A stretch of DNA of 64,000 nucleotides from Cryptomeria japonica (GCF_030272615.1 NC_081415.1:419488257-419552256); one strand, 5' to 3'. Numbered from the stretch's first letter, positions 35,037 to 47,639 are shown. The notes: generated by a model from the letters alone, not told the origin. A program made the numbers and translations.

Positions 35037-36010
35037 ATGGAATTCCTCTTCATCAGAGTCTTTGACCTCCAAGGAGGGATTTGAAGGGGGTACCAGTGAT
35101 AGTGATCTTAGGTACTGGAGTATAACCCAAGCCCCTGTTATGCTTGTATGAGATGGGATTTATCGATGTTTTGATTCCTTTCTCTTCCGGCCCCAGGCTA
35201 TGTCCTTTATAACCCATCTTATCCACTATGGTTGATGCTTTTGGATACATCTTTTTGGGGATCTTTGTTGGTTCTTCATCTTCTTCATTGTACAACCATG
35301 AAGAAACATCTGTGTCAAGACATTCCTCATCAAGTAGGCCCCATTGCTTGAAGGTGGTATCCTTATATTTTATAACAGGTTTCTAATCTTTTTTTTTTTT
35401 CTTTGGGCTTGCCAAATGACATAGGAGATACAAGGAGATTTCCTTTTAATAAGATATCCTCAAGTTTGTATTCTCTATAGCCATTGTCTAGCATCTTGAT
35501 CTTGGGCTCTATTTGATATGAGGTGGAGGTGACTTTAGATGCATCAGATGGAGGAGATGGAGTGGGTCTATTTAATGGGCAATAGTATGGGTGTTTTCCC
35601 TCTAAGAGCTTGCAATACTAGAAATGTTTTGGATCGCCTCTGATAGTGATCTCTCTACCATTGAAGGGAAATTTAATGCATTGATGGTAAGTGGAAGGAA
35701 TGTCTTGAAGGGAATGAATCCATGGGCAGCCTATGAGAATGTTATAGGGGAGATCAAGATCCAGAACTTGGCAAGGAGTCTCAATTGTAACAGGGCCCAC
35801 TTGAAGAGGTAAAGTGATCATTCCTTTGGAAACCCTTTCTGCGTCATCATAGGCTTTGATTGTGATTCATCCTAATGTATCAACTAGGTCCTCAGAAAGC
35901 CCCAATTGCTTTATTAACTTATATTTACAAAGATTGAGTCTAGATCCAATGTCTATCAAGATGAGTTTAGCCTTGTTTTTATGGATAAAAGCTTCAATAT
36001 ACAATGGTTT
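35037..36010 (-). pseudogene. Protease and G-patch region of element G
   Basis: On the minus strand a retropepsin with the triplet D-I-G in ILIDIGSRLNLC (about 35960) continues to GCPWIHSLQDIPSTYH (near 35740). A linker follows, then a G-patch (about 35230; STIVDKMGYKGHSLG, then EEKGI). G-patches bind nucleic acid or RNA helicases in other proteins, and betaretroviruses have one at the protease C-terminus. Frameshifts and stops separate the parts. The Copia insertion cuts the frame just downstream at 35036. Confidence 0.75.
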
Positions 36011-36610
36011 ATTATGATCATCATCCGCATGAGTGTCATTGGAGGTGAAAACAAGGTGTTGTTGGCCAGTGAGGTTTCCAATGAGGGCTTGGAATTAGGC
36101 AGTATTGATGTTGTCGGGGACACGTGACTCGAAGAGGGCTTGTTCCAAAATTTCCTTGTGGACAGGGGAGGTCTTGAGGAGCTCTAAGATGGAGATCTAT
36201 GCGGGGATCTTCCCAAGATGGTCAAGGAGGTCATATTGATGGGTGGATGATATGGGGGGAGGGTTTGGTGGAGGAGGGGCTCCTTGGACAATAAACCTCA
36301 CATGATGGGTAGTTGCATTGCATTAATTCTAAGAGTGGGAAGTGGAAGGTGTAGTGCTTTGAATGACTATCTTAGCAGGGTTAGGTCTACTTGCCAATTG
36401 AGGAGGAGCGAGATCACCTTGAATAGTGATCCTAGGTCTACTCTGGGAAGGGGGAGGATTAGTTCCCTAGACAATGATGATGTTAACATGGTTATCTATA
36501 GGCTCAATGCAACCTACCAAAAATTCAAAGCCAATTATATGATTGGTATAATCATAGTTCATAGTATTAGATGATGAGCCCTTGCCCTTGTCATGCTTCA
36601 GGAAAGGTTA

Positions 36611-38501
36611 CTAGTACATCTTGAGTTTGTCATTAATATCACCAATTTTTGTTGTAGCTACCTCAATATCACCCTTATCAATGAGATCTTGTATGTAGTT
36701 CTTCAGATTCATACACTTTCGTGTATCATCTCCATTGATATGATGATAGTCATAATACTCATTCTCATTATACCAGCTAGTTTTAGGTTGATTAGGATCA
36801 AATGAGAGAGTTATTGGGAAGACAACCACACCTTCCTGGACAAGCTTTTGGAACACAACCTCAATGGGCTCAGCAAGGGGAGCATACTCTCTTGGAGCCT
36901 AATTGTTAGATCGGGGTGGTCACCCTTGGACTTTGGAAGGGTAGCCATGATCTGAACCCACTTTGCATCAGTGACACCATTGTTGATTACGTTCTTGTTC
37001 TTAGACCAAAATTTTAGTTTGTCATTGTGATAAGAGAAAGTATTATGCCTTGATTTTTTATAATGCTTTAGGGTACCTTCCTCTAACAAGACACTTTCAC
37101 GGGCTAGGCCCTTGTCAGTCAACTTATGGAAAGACTTTATGCACTGAGATGTTAAGAGTTTTGATATTTCAGGCACCATATTTTTCTAAAATAATTCAAT
37201 TTGGTGTTGTTCTAGCATATCCCAATGGAATTTCTTGAAAAGGTGTTTCCACCTTTGCAAGAAGTTAGTGAAAGTTTCCCCAGGCCTCTGTTTCATGTTA
37301 CAAAGGTCCATCATGGAAGCATCATTGAAAATGTTGTAAGCATAGTGGGCCACTAACTTTTCTACTAAGTCCGAGAAGGAAGTGACAGATCCTCTGGGCA
37401 AGGACAAAACCATGCAAGAACGTCTCTCGTGAGACTCTTAGGGAAGAGCCTTCAAAGATATAAATCACTATAGGAGACTTCTTGGCATAAGATATGAAAC
37501 TCATTGACATGGTCTCGAGGGTCCCCTTGGCCCTCATACTTTGTGAACTCAGGCATCTCAAACCCTAGTGGGTAAGGTGCAATGGATATCGAAGGATCAT
37601 AAGGACAAGGACAAAATTCCTCAAATTAATAAGGTTTTCTTTTGTTAGTCCCTTCCTTCATGTTTTTGATGATGTTTTTCATGTCCTGGATTTCCTTGAT
37701 TATATCGTGGTGCGGGTCTTGGACATGATGGACCGTGTTTTCCCCGAATATCTGGAAAGTCATGGGAGGTATACCACCACCAGTAATATATTGATATGAT
37801 GAAGAAGTGAGAATGTGAGATGTGATGACCGATGTAACGGGGACTTGAGTGATGATTGGTCGCGACTCGCGAATTGTTGTGACCAGAGGAAGGGAACTGT
37901 TGATGAAATTAGCGGCAGTGTTGAGAGGAATGGAAGATTATGGAAATATGTGGTCGGGTAGAAGAAGATGGGATAGAAGCATGTTGGAAAATAGATGTTG
38001 TTGGATTAGATAATGGTATAGATGTCAAGAAGGAAGAAGGTTGGATGGAAACCATGGGGACAGATATTGCAGGCACTATTGATTGGGGTTGAATGATAGG
38101 TAGAGGCACGATTGATTGGGGTTGAATGATGAGTGTAACGATGTGGGTAGGAGTAAATTATCCTTGTGGTTATTGATCAAGATTGTATCTATTGAAATCA
38201 AGGGGAAGGTGAGCTCCATTTTCAATAAGAGTCTTTAGAAGACCACTAGGATTGTGTCAAATGAATTTTTCTACATCATTTCTTGATTATAAGAATCCTC
38301 GAGGAATTTTTGCACTTCCGAGGAGAGGTCATGTTGATCAACCATGTTAGGGTCCCCTTGTGGTTGTGGATCTTGGATGTCAGGTTCTACACTTTTCCCT
38401 TGTGTAGGATCTTGTGTAGGGTCTTGATATAGGACACTAATGTTTGGCATGCCATATTGTTGTTTGACCATCTTCTTCTTTTGAGATTGAGTTGTGACCA
38501 T
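36611..38501 (-). pseudogene. Gag of element G (decayed)
   Basis: Begins near 38501 with a Gln/Lys-rich start. The Gag core is visible in pieces, from about 37570 (EFTKYEGQGDPRDHV) to 37190 (VEKLVAHYAYN and RPGETFTNFLQRWKHLF). A degenerate zinc knuckle follows near 36740, where the first Cys is Tyr and the His is Asp (YYDYHHINGDDTRKC). Multiple frameshifts break it. It is followed on the minus strand by the protease region. Confidence 0.75.
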
Positions 38502-41121
38502 GCAAGAATAATATTAGGAAAATTTATTGGAAGAAAAGTTTTGATGAAAGGAATTAGCTAGGATTTTGGATTTTGATAAAGTTGGATAGAATGATTGATG
38601 GGGTCCTTGGATTAGGACAAGAGTTTAATTAAGATTGTACCTTAGTCCTTGGATGAGGATTTTAGGTGGGGGATGTTAATGAAACCACAAGCTAGGTAAC
38701 ATCCAAGTTGGGTAAAATTTAGACCTTAGGATAATGATCAAAGTGTCTCTTCTACTAAGGATTGACTAATGATCCCAAGCAAAGTAAAGACATAGGATAG
38801 GAGTCTTGATCAACTCAAAAGATGAGGCAAAGGTACTTGGGGGAGATTCTTTCCAAAGCACAAAAGACAAATGATTAATTGATTTAAGATGAGATCTAAA
38901 TAGAACTTCACAAGGTACAAAACCTTAGAGTGAGGGTGATTTGATTGAAGGATGATTGATTAAATATTAATTGATGTGCTAAGTCCTTAGAAAGTGTTAG
39001 TGATGAAAGATCAAAGGAGGGTGATAATGATGACTAGAAGAACTTGATGACAAGATTATCCTTGGAATGGAAATGACTCAATAAGTGATAGGTTCGGATG
39101 GAAAATTGTACGATGGTATGCGACCACCCCAATTTTGATGATAGTTGGTATTGAAAGACAAGCCTGATCCTTGGTGTAGGGCACAGACTCTTAGTTCCTC
39201 ACTAGAATCAAACTCATTGCTATGACCATGAATGTAATCATGATATTGGTGCAAAAAGGTCCTATGTTTGAGAAAGAGTTTGTGGTTGGTATACCAAAAC
39301 TTTCAATGTCTAATGATTTGGGCTTGGGTGAGCTTCTTTTTCTTGATTGGACAATGGATTGACTTCTTGGGATGCTTGTACAACTTAGGCTTATGAAACA
39401 TGAGGTGAAAATATGATGGACTAGATTTGGACTTCGACTATGCAAGGTGTGGAACTTTAAACTTGAGAATATTTGACAAATATGGAAAAATGAGGGGATT
39501 GTTTCTCACTCTAATCTTGGCAAGAAAGTATCAAACATAGCAAACACATTGGCCAAGCATGACTCAAAGATAGTTATTCACCTTTACAACATTTCCTAAG
39601 GCTGGCAAGGAAAATAGTCATGGATCTCACTTGGTTTCCCAGCTCCGCTTACTCAGAGTGGATACTTAGATGCTTGACCCCACTGGCTCCACCCTCGGCA
39701 CTCACTTCTCTGGGGCAGCCAAGCATCAATTCCCATAAAAATTCCCCATGACGAAATTCATATCTCTACTAAGAGCTGTAAAAATGTGAGTGCCTTCGGA
39801 AGTCCGACCTCCTGCACCAATGACTAGAGGGTTTTTGGCTTCTAAACACAATAGTTCTTAGTTAGGGCATCCATTCATGTGGCCATACATGTGGCACTTT
39901 ACGCTCCGTAGTTATGGAAGACTCCCAGCCTATGGGGGTTATGCCCTATCTAGTTTATGGGGAGACATAGTGTCGATATGGACTAATTAGCACATGTTGC
40001 TTGCAACTTTCATCACAAACACATTTATTTATAGTGGTTCAGAAGAGATTGGCTTTAGCCTGTTACCACTTGGGTCGTTCCCCTCTCACTAATGCCTATG
40101 AGAAGTGCCAAGCAAATTGGGAAGGCAGGCCCTCTAAGGGTAAAAACATGCAAACAAAATAAAATAAGACATGACAATCATGATGTTCATTGACCCTTAA
40201 GAAAACAAAATGTGTTGCTAATCTAAGGAAGACACTTGTAAATTTTAATGCCCCAAATGAAATGTGTGCTAATCTAAAAATGCACGAAAGATAACTAGGC
40301 TAGTAAAAAAAATGAGTCTTCTCCCAACGTTCTGAAAAACAAACAATTAGTAGTTTCTGTTTCTAGTCTTAGACCGATCGTACATACCTGCAAAAATCAA
40401 AATTTGATCAGAACACAAAAAGTCATATATGCATAGTGGACTCGCTGATATACAAACAAATGCATTGAAGTGCCTGCAAAGGCACTGAAATGCATGCGTA
40501 CGCATTGAAGCAGTGTCTAAATGCTTAAAACGGAAAACACAGAAAACAGAACGTAAATTCCTAAAAATAGAGATTATACCTTAAAACGACTGCACTGAAG
40601 CAGAAATGCCCTAGCTAAACTGCAAGCGCACGTGCTATAACAAACAAAATAACAGAAAAACTAAAATATTGTGAAAATTCAAATTTTAAAATTTTGACAA
40701 ACAACGGGAAATAAAAGCGCTAAACCAGACCGCAAGCACCAAAATGCCTACACACGCATTGATTCTACAATAATGTGAACATGACATAATTATAAAAAGA
40801 AAGGTTTATTTTTTTAATTTTCATTTTAATTGATTTTTCAATTTTTTATTTTTTATTTTTTAGATTTTAAGTGCTTAAAAAATAGAAAGTATGAAAAACT
40901 TTACTAAATTGGACACGCTAAAGCCTAATCGGATGCGCTAAAATACAACCTATAGAAAAGGGTAGGTTAGTAAATTTTAAATTTGAAATGCATGCGCTAA
41001 AGCACCTACACTTGTACCAAATCAGAATCACATGCATTGATTTGGAGACTCTCGCGCTGATTCGAAACCTGCAACTAAAATGGTGAAAATCTGCAAAAAC
41101 GGTTAGATTTTTGGGACGTGG
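38502..41121 (-). other. Leader of element G with degenerate word repeats
   Basis: A long non-coding stretch between PBS and gag. From about 40440 to 41060 the words GCGCTAAA, GCATTGA and ATGCATGCG recur many times in both orientations. The rest is AT-rich. No gene is supported. Confidence 0.5.
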
Positions 41122-41139
41122 GTCCCACCGAGCGTGCCA
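41122..41139 (-). other. Primer-binding site of element G
   Basis: Minus strand TGGCACGCTCGGTGGGAC, three bases after an LTR ending in TTCA. It starts with TGG as expected. The priming tRNA was not identified. Confidence 0.65.
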
Positions 41140-41142
41140 AAA

Positions 41143-42406
41143 TGAACCAAGTGAAATTTCAAGCAAGGTTAGCAGGTTATTTTAAAACCAAATAAACATA
41201 AAAATCCAAAAAAAGAAATAAAATAACTAACTTATACCTTGCAAGAGAGGAGTCTCTCTTATTCCTCTGATTTGGACACTAGTTGAAGCCAAGCACGCAC
41301 CCCTCCTTGACTTGTTTGGATTGGTCCAACAGTGAGATGTGGATGGCTCTCCAAGTTGCACAATAATGGATAGATGTGAATGAGGATGGATTATGGAGTC
41401 AAACTAAGGCTATGATTGGGATGCTCTTGATAAAGTTAAATTAGCAACATGAAGTTACTTGGATTGTGGATGATCAAGTGAAGGGATGGAGACCCCAATT
41501 TGAAGAATTGAATAGAGGAAAATGGATGGTCAAGATTGAAGAGGAATGGAGGGTTAGGATTTGAGGAAAGGAGATCACATGGATCAAGGGACAATGACAT
41601 GACAAGGGGGGGTGGAGACCAAGAGATTTGCCATAAAGGAATTTCTTATCTCCACCCTCCTCAAGGTACATGGGGAAGAGTTCCCAATGCACCTAGGAGG
41701 AATAAAAGGAATTAAAAAATTTCCTTGGGAGATGCACATGGAATTAAAAATTCCTAAGATATTGTGTGCATGGGGATTGGAAAAGGGGAAAATAATTTTA
41801 AAATTCCTTGGGAAGGTGAGAAGCATGGGAGAATGTGAGATTTTGAAAATCTCACATTCACCCAAAAGGGGAGAATTTAAGGTGGAAGGTGAGAGGGGGA
41901 CAAAGAGGATTTAGCCATAAATGACTATAGTTGACTTTTGTGCCTAATCATAGGGATTAGGAATTAGCAAGGGATTAGGGGGACTATTTACAAGAATTAG
42001 GTGATGATTAGGAGCAAGTGGGATTTGTAGGAGGATTTGACTAGGAGAGAGATTGAGTGGAGGTAATTAAAAATTAAAGAATAATGCTAAGTGGATTAAG
42101 AGAGTTTCTAGAAGAATTAATTATACTAATGATGGATTAGGAAAAGGTGATTTGTAGGAATCACAAGAATTAATTAATTGAGATTAATTAATTAAAAAGG
42201 GGGGATTAGGAAGAATATATTTTGAATGCCTTAGAAGAAGAAGAAAGGAAAATTGATTTATTGAATAAATCAATGATTGGACTATAGTTACAATATTAAT
42301 TAGATTAAACTTAATTAATATTGAGAATAATAAAGACTAACATATTAAATAAATTAATTATGTAGGAGAGTTAAAATAATTAAAATATTTAATTTAAGTG
42401 TCTACA
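41143..42406 (-). repeat. 5' LTR of element G
   Basis: On the minus strand it begins TGTAGACACTTAAATTAAAT, a common start for plant Gypsy LTRs, and ends CACTTGGTTCA three bases before the PBS (1264 bp). There is no partner LTR in the window, so the boundaries rest on the TG...CA ends and PBS spacing alone. Confidence 0.65.
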
Positions 42407-44310
42407 CTTTGATCTTTACTTTGTTGTCTTCAGAAAATGTTTATAAAATTGTAAGTGGGTATTAGTACAAACACTTTGTGCTTTGTCTTGTTATCTTGGA
42501 AAGTTCATTTTGGGTTACAGAAGTTATTGATTAAAGGTTGATAGGATTATAGTGTTTTGAAGACTTTGAGCTTCAGTATTATTTTCCTATCGCAAGGAAA
42601 CAACATAAGACTGTGTACTTTCATGGAAACTTTGCTTCTTTTTACTTGTATATTTCATTAGTACACTTTTGAGTTATTTCATAGAAACTTGGCAAGTTGT
42701 TTATAATATTATTGCTCTTAGTTGTAACTTATTTTTTGAAAAAAAAAGAAAAGAATGACATCTAATCTGAAAAAAGAGAATAAGATGATGTATCATCCAA
42801 GTTTAGATTAGAATTCATAGTTAGAGTGTGTTCTAAATAGTTAAGAGTAGTAAGAAAAAGGGGAGCCTTCCCTTATAATTAGGAGAGATTTATATCATAC
42901 ACTGTGGCTGAAACCACAATTTTGTAAACCTCACAAATTTAGAAAATTTTCAACCAGCACATTTAATCTCCCTAAGTCCCGAAAACTGACATGCATTCTC
43001 ATTATTATCATGAGAATCAAACTACCAATTGGATTCATATGATGATGCTCGAGGTGAAAGATTTTAATGCTCAAAGTTGCTTGCATGATGAACTTGTTTG
43101 GAGCCCATGAATTAGGTGCCTTGAAAAATTATCAAATGTCACTTTTAGAAGCCACCACTGAGGGAATTGATTCATTTAGATATAGTGAGTATGTGTGATA
43201 AGAGGTTTTTTCTAATTCCATCAGATGTGAAAAATATTCATAGCCAAAGTTGACCTCCCTGATATTTTTTGGAAATGTTGATAATAAACCTCTGCAAAGC
43301 CAATTTGCTTTTGACCTTGAAAAAAAATCAAACTGAGAGATGGAGTGTTGCACCAAGCGAGAGTACATGAATATAGAGAGAATCATGAGGGCCAATCCAT
43401 TTGACATGCAGTTCATTGGGTCATGAAATATTAATCGAGATGCAAGGTCACTTTGGTAGATTTTATAGTGTACATGCAACAAATCTGAACAAATCGCATT
43501 TGCTTTTGACTTGGGAAAATACCAAATGAGGTCTCGGGGCTATGAAAATGGACATGAGAGCATATTAATATGAGGTAAATCTCAAGAAACAATTGGTTTG
43601 ATATGACAATCAACTGGTAGACAAATATCACTTTGTGAATATGGCTACTTTGGCAGATTTAACAGTGTGTAGTTACCAAACTTTCTCAGAACCCCCATAA
43701 TGGGTACTTTGAAAACTCATCAAATCTGATTTTGGGAAGCTACAAATGGTCATGAACACTTACCAATAATAGATGAACATGTTCTTAAAGTGATTATTCA
43801 TGAATAGAAAAGGGGTATCAAGTTATTCATCCTCAAAGTGGGCTAGTTGGAAAGATTTTGTAAGTATACTCAGTATTGCAATCAGTTTCCTCATCATGGG
43901 CCGTTCAAATTTTTCCAGATTTAGAAGCTCACAACTAGTGGTTAACATTGATGATATCAAGACAATACAACACTTATAGCTATCACAATAGAATTGGTTA
44001 CTTCGGAGATGTCCAGTGGTGGTTACCCACAAGAACAAACTAGATAGTAATGAAAAAGGTTGTGAATGCCAACTAGATATTGTTCCTATTTTTGGATCCT
44101 GAGAGCTCTTATGTCTTTATAATTTGATAGAGACCTGTATCTGAACCATCAAAATAGAGAGAAGATGTGGTTGTGGCTATATAGGGGCTTGCCTTGGTCA
44201 AGCCCCTATTTTGGTGATTTTCACTTTCATGGATAGCCAAGTTGAATATGAAACAATGGTGTGTTCTTTAACCTTAAGTATGTCTAGGATTGTTACAAGC
44301 CTAATGTTAG
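42407..44310. other. Unassigned region without a recognised gene
   Basis: AT-rich sequence with only short spurious reading frames. Several phrases recur in diverged form, for example GGTGCCTTGAAAAATTATCAA near 43110 and the related GGTACTTTGAAAACTCATCAA near 43700, and TCACTTTGGTAGATTT near 43449 against CTACTTTGGCAGATTT near 43646. It may be an old tandem repeat or an LTR remnant. Confidence 0.4.
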
Positions 44311-44866
44311 ACAACTCAGATAACCGGTGGAAAACTGAGATGGGGAAGGTGAATCAATTGTCAACATATTATAAAACTTTAAGCATTGAAACCTTATTAC
44401 TAGAATGCATAAACCAAATACCAGAATAGCAGATATAATAGTTAAGAACACATATAAGTCACAAAACAATTACCAACCATCCACAAAAGATAACACAAGA
44501 TTTATATGTGGAAAACTCGGTAAATAGAAAAACCACAGTGGGAAGCCTACCCACAGTTTGATAATACTTCTATAGTAAGTATGTGATTACAAAAAGAGGG
44601 GCCTACACATGCAGGAAGGCCAACAGCCTAGAGCGCACTGCTCATCACAAAAGAAGATTCACTAACTACAAAATAAATCTAGACTGCAATCCAAAAAGAA
44701 GAGTGAACTGCAAGAATAGCATCTCCTACACCTGAGTACAGTTCTGGTTAAGCTCAATACCAGAGGTCTTAAATCTCTTTCACCAACCCAATTCGATCAC
44801 CTATGATTGACCAAAACCTCTCCATATGATTACAACATTATTCGCACATAGATAATCCTATATCCC
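44311..44866 (+). repeat. Diverged Copia-type LTR remnant
   Basis: Contains AACCGGTGG, then GGGGAAGGTGAATCAATTG and AAAAACCACAGTGGGA with TACCCACA, in the order seen in the Copia LTRs at 26018, 29658 and 33536. The ends are not defined. G2 starts directly after. Confidence 0.5.
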
Positions 44867-46553
44867 TGTAGTGTCGTAAATTGTACACCCTTGCTAGGGT
44901 GGTACAATTTTACACTTAGGTTAGCACCCACCTTAGTGTGTCTTGCATATTGCATCTCTAATTTTATTTTAATCATTTAATTAATTAATTTAATTAAATC
45001 TAAAGTCATGTTTCATCACTTTATATATTATAAAGTTGGGCCCTTTACCCTAAGCGTGTCCCTTTTCATCTTATTCCTCTAATGAATCATTTAATCATAA
45101 ACCCTAATTATGTCTTATTTTGACCTTTAAGGTCCCATTTTGCGTATGAAAACATCTCAGAATCAGTTGTAACTTTGGTATGCGCTCTAATATCATCATA
45201 TCTAATGGCCCCGCAAATTGGGTGAAAAGTTGGTCGAACCGTGGCAAGAATGCACATGGTCCTCAACTTTTTTCCCAAAATTTTGGGAGCATAATCCTAT
45301 GATATAATAACACTTAACCCCAAAATATTGGCAGGGAATTAAAATCCTAGGTCGGCCTAAAGATGAAATTAAGATCTAGGGTTTCATACTTAAGAGCTCT
45401 CTTTCTTCATTTGAAAGGGTCTTCTTGGAAGAATCTAAGAGCAGTTTTTTGGAGCATAAAGAGCCTTCTTTGTAGCAAAAGAGTAGATATTTGAAGTCTT
45501 CAACAAAATTCAACATTCATCCATCAAGCATTATTTCATCAATTAGGGGCTTTTGAAGATGTAGGAGAAAAATAGGAGATCACCAACTGAAGATTGGCTT
45601 GTACCTCTCCCTTGGGGTTGGGTATGGTTTCACATTGTTTTCATTTCTTTGCATATTCTTAATTTTGATTCATATTCATGATTTACATCACTTTTCATCA
45701 TGGATTCAGAGAACTTACTTTGTCAATTATAAGCAATTAGGGTTTACTCTTTAGGGTTGCTCTAGATTGTTTGCTTTCATTTTAGGATCTTGCACACACA
45801 TAAGGTTCTTACACACACATTTTTAGTATATTATCAGCTATTTGTGGATGTTGAAACCACCAAAATAGGGTTTTGACTAAGGTAAAACCCTATATAGCCA
45901 TCCAAAACCCTATTTTGCAGATTCAGATACAGGTTCGGATCTGAGCGTTGCCGGAAGTTTCAGGATTGGAGGAGTGCACAGAGATAGTTCTTGAGTGCAG
46001 ATTTCACCAAAAAACCCAAGGATAGGGGCATGACACCCTAGTCCTATCTAGGACAAGAGCATGGTGCCCTGGTCCTTCCTAGGATAGGGGTGTGGCACCT
46101 TGGTCCTGCCCTTTATCAGTAGGATTTGGGAGGACAATGTCTTGCAAACTTTAGAATTCACCTTGTTAGTTGCAGCTCCAAACTTGCAGAATCAAGATAG
46201 TGGCATGGTACCCTGGTCCTAGACATTTCTTCTCAAATTTAAGATATAGGTGTACCTCTAATTTTTCCTCCTAATCTGTACTTTTCAGTAGTGTATCAGT
46301 TGTCCTTTGATCTGCATTTCCAGATTAGGGTTTGCTTTTTTATTTGCATTCTAAGTTAGATTGCATTTTTGAATCACTACTCTCTATCATTTATAGCAAG
46401 GGAATGGAAAACCTAAGAGGTGATCCTTAGATCTCTCTTCCACACAAGAAGTAGCCCAAAAGTTTGTCACCTCCCTAGGCTCTTTCGTATTCCATGAGTG
46501 TGTATGAGAGTGGGATTAGGGTTTCCATACTTAGTCTCACTTTTTCCCCTACA
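44867..46553 (+). repeat. 5' LTR of G2
   Basis: About 1.69 kb, TGTAGTGTCG to CCCCTACA. No second LTR is present, so the edges rest on the TG...CA ends, the similarity of the start to the TR-GAG LTRs, and the PBS six bases after the end. It holds a GGACC-type hairpin module (about 45148-45292) and three 31-bp units (46020-46112). Confidence 0.65.
46020..46112 (+). repeat. 31-bp hairpin repeat, three units, in the G2 LTR
   Basis: Units start at 46020, 46051 and 46082, exactly 31 bp apart. Each begins GGATAGG or GGACAAG and carries AGTCC or GGTCC near position 22-26. The period and design are the same as in TR-GAG1 and the solo LTR, although the LTRs have otherwise diverged. A single similar motif occurs near 46195. 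Confidence 0.8.
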
Positions 46554-46559
46554 CATCTT

Positions 46560-46577
46560 TGGTGAACTTGGCATGAA
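46560..46577 (+). other. Primer-binding site of G2
   Basis: TGGTGAACTTGGCATGAA, sharing TGGTGAAC and the pattern of the following bases with the PBSs at 5629 and 17441. The tRNA is not identified. Confidence 0.6.
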
Positions 46578-46722
46578 CTCAATTGAATTTTCATTAAATT
46601 GCATTGTTATATCTATATTTGATATCTTTTCATTTTACTTTATAAACATAGAATTCCAAGAAGAAAAAAAAAGTGATTTCCCTTTATTTGCTTGCATTGT
46701 GTGTTTTCATTTCAATTTTAAA

Positions 46723-47540
46723 ATGTCAAATTTCAATTTGCAAGATGTTCATTCTTTTGATGATGTGTGAAATTTTGTTGATTATGAGTTTAGTAAGGAT
46801 GAATTAGATGAAGCTCTAGATGAGTTTTTGAACCCTAAGCCTTCTAAACCCTCATTTTGCCAAAAACTAATCAACCTTGTTATTATGTCATTTCATGGTG
46901 ATGAGAAAGATAAGTTGAATGATTCCTCTCATGGGTATATTCCTATCAACTCCTCCATAAAATCTAATGACATGGTTTACCTTCACAATTCCCTTTATGA
47001 GGTTATGTCTCCTTTTGAGTACAAAGATAAACCTTTCAATCACTATGATCATGCTTTATTGGATTATTCCCTTGATGACTTCATATCTTTGCCTAAACCT
47101 TTAAACAAGAGTAATGCATCTAAAAGGTTAATCAATATGATCAATGTGAAAGAACATAGCAAACCTCTTTTTATAGTCCAAGGTTCTTGTCCTTCTCCAA
47201 CTTCACCTCTTCCTAATCAACCTCTTTCATGGTTCAAGGTGTATATAGTTATGATTCATTTAGTACTCCAAACAAACCCATCATTGCAGTTCAAAGAAGG
47301 AATCCCACTAAGAGTCATTATAGCTATGCTAAAAAACTAAATAAGGAGAGTTATAATGTAGTTGCCCATACCTATAATACAAGAAACAATAGGCAACCTA
47401 ATCATCCTCTAGTTATTCCAACTTCTCTTCCTGATCCTCAACCCATTCTTCCTCAAGCGACTCGCATTTCACAAACTCTTGGTAAGGACTATGACCTAAT
47501 TGAACAACTTAAAGCTACTCCTGCCAAGATATCCCTCTAG
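46723..47540 (+). pseudogene. N-terminal frame of G2, function unknown
   Basis: Two overlapping frames (46723-47340 with a TGA at 46768; 47229-47540) encode an acidic, Ser/Pro-rich protein. It contains LDDFISLPKPLNKSN and NTRNNRQPNHPLV. I see neither a Gag core (such as the GDPLTHVKTF region of TR-GAG1) nor a zinc knuckle. The region between LTR and protease is only 1.2 kb. It could be a much reduced or unusual Gag, or a linker left after loss of gag. Confidence 0.5.
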
Positions 47541-47639
47541 GATTTGATTCAAACTTCTTCAACACATAATGGAATGCTACAAGATGCATTGAAAACATAA
47601 AATCTCTCACCTACAACCTATAGTGACATCTAATAATAT

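Larger units (their letters stand above)
12662..42406 (-). mobile_element. Element G: Tat-type Ty3/Gypsy retrotransposon split by three insertions
   Basis: Read on the minus strand: 5' LTR (42406-41143), PBS (41139-41122), long leader, gag (38501-36611), protease and G-patch (about 36010-35037), [Copia insertion], RT and RNase H (26012-24077), [TR-GAG2 insertion], a second RNase H and integrase (16896-15100), then a 3' tail containing a solo-LTR insertion. Removing each insertion and one TSD copy rejoins the sequence. The second RNase H after RT/RNase H marks the Tat lineage. Gag, protease and pol are full of stops and frameshifts, and the integrase has lost a catalytic Asp. No 3' LTR matching 41143-42406 was found, so the left edge (about 12662) is uncertain. 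Confidence 0.8.

Noticed and set aside
43132-43631. Minus-strand ORFs of 116 and 66 codons
   Set aside because: No motif, and they fall on diverged repeat phrases. I do not support a gene.
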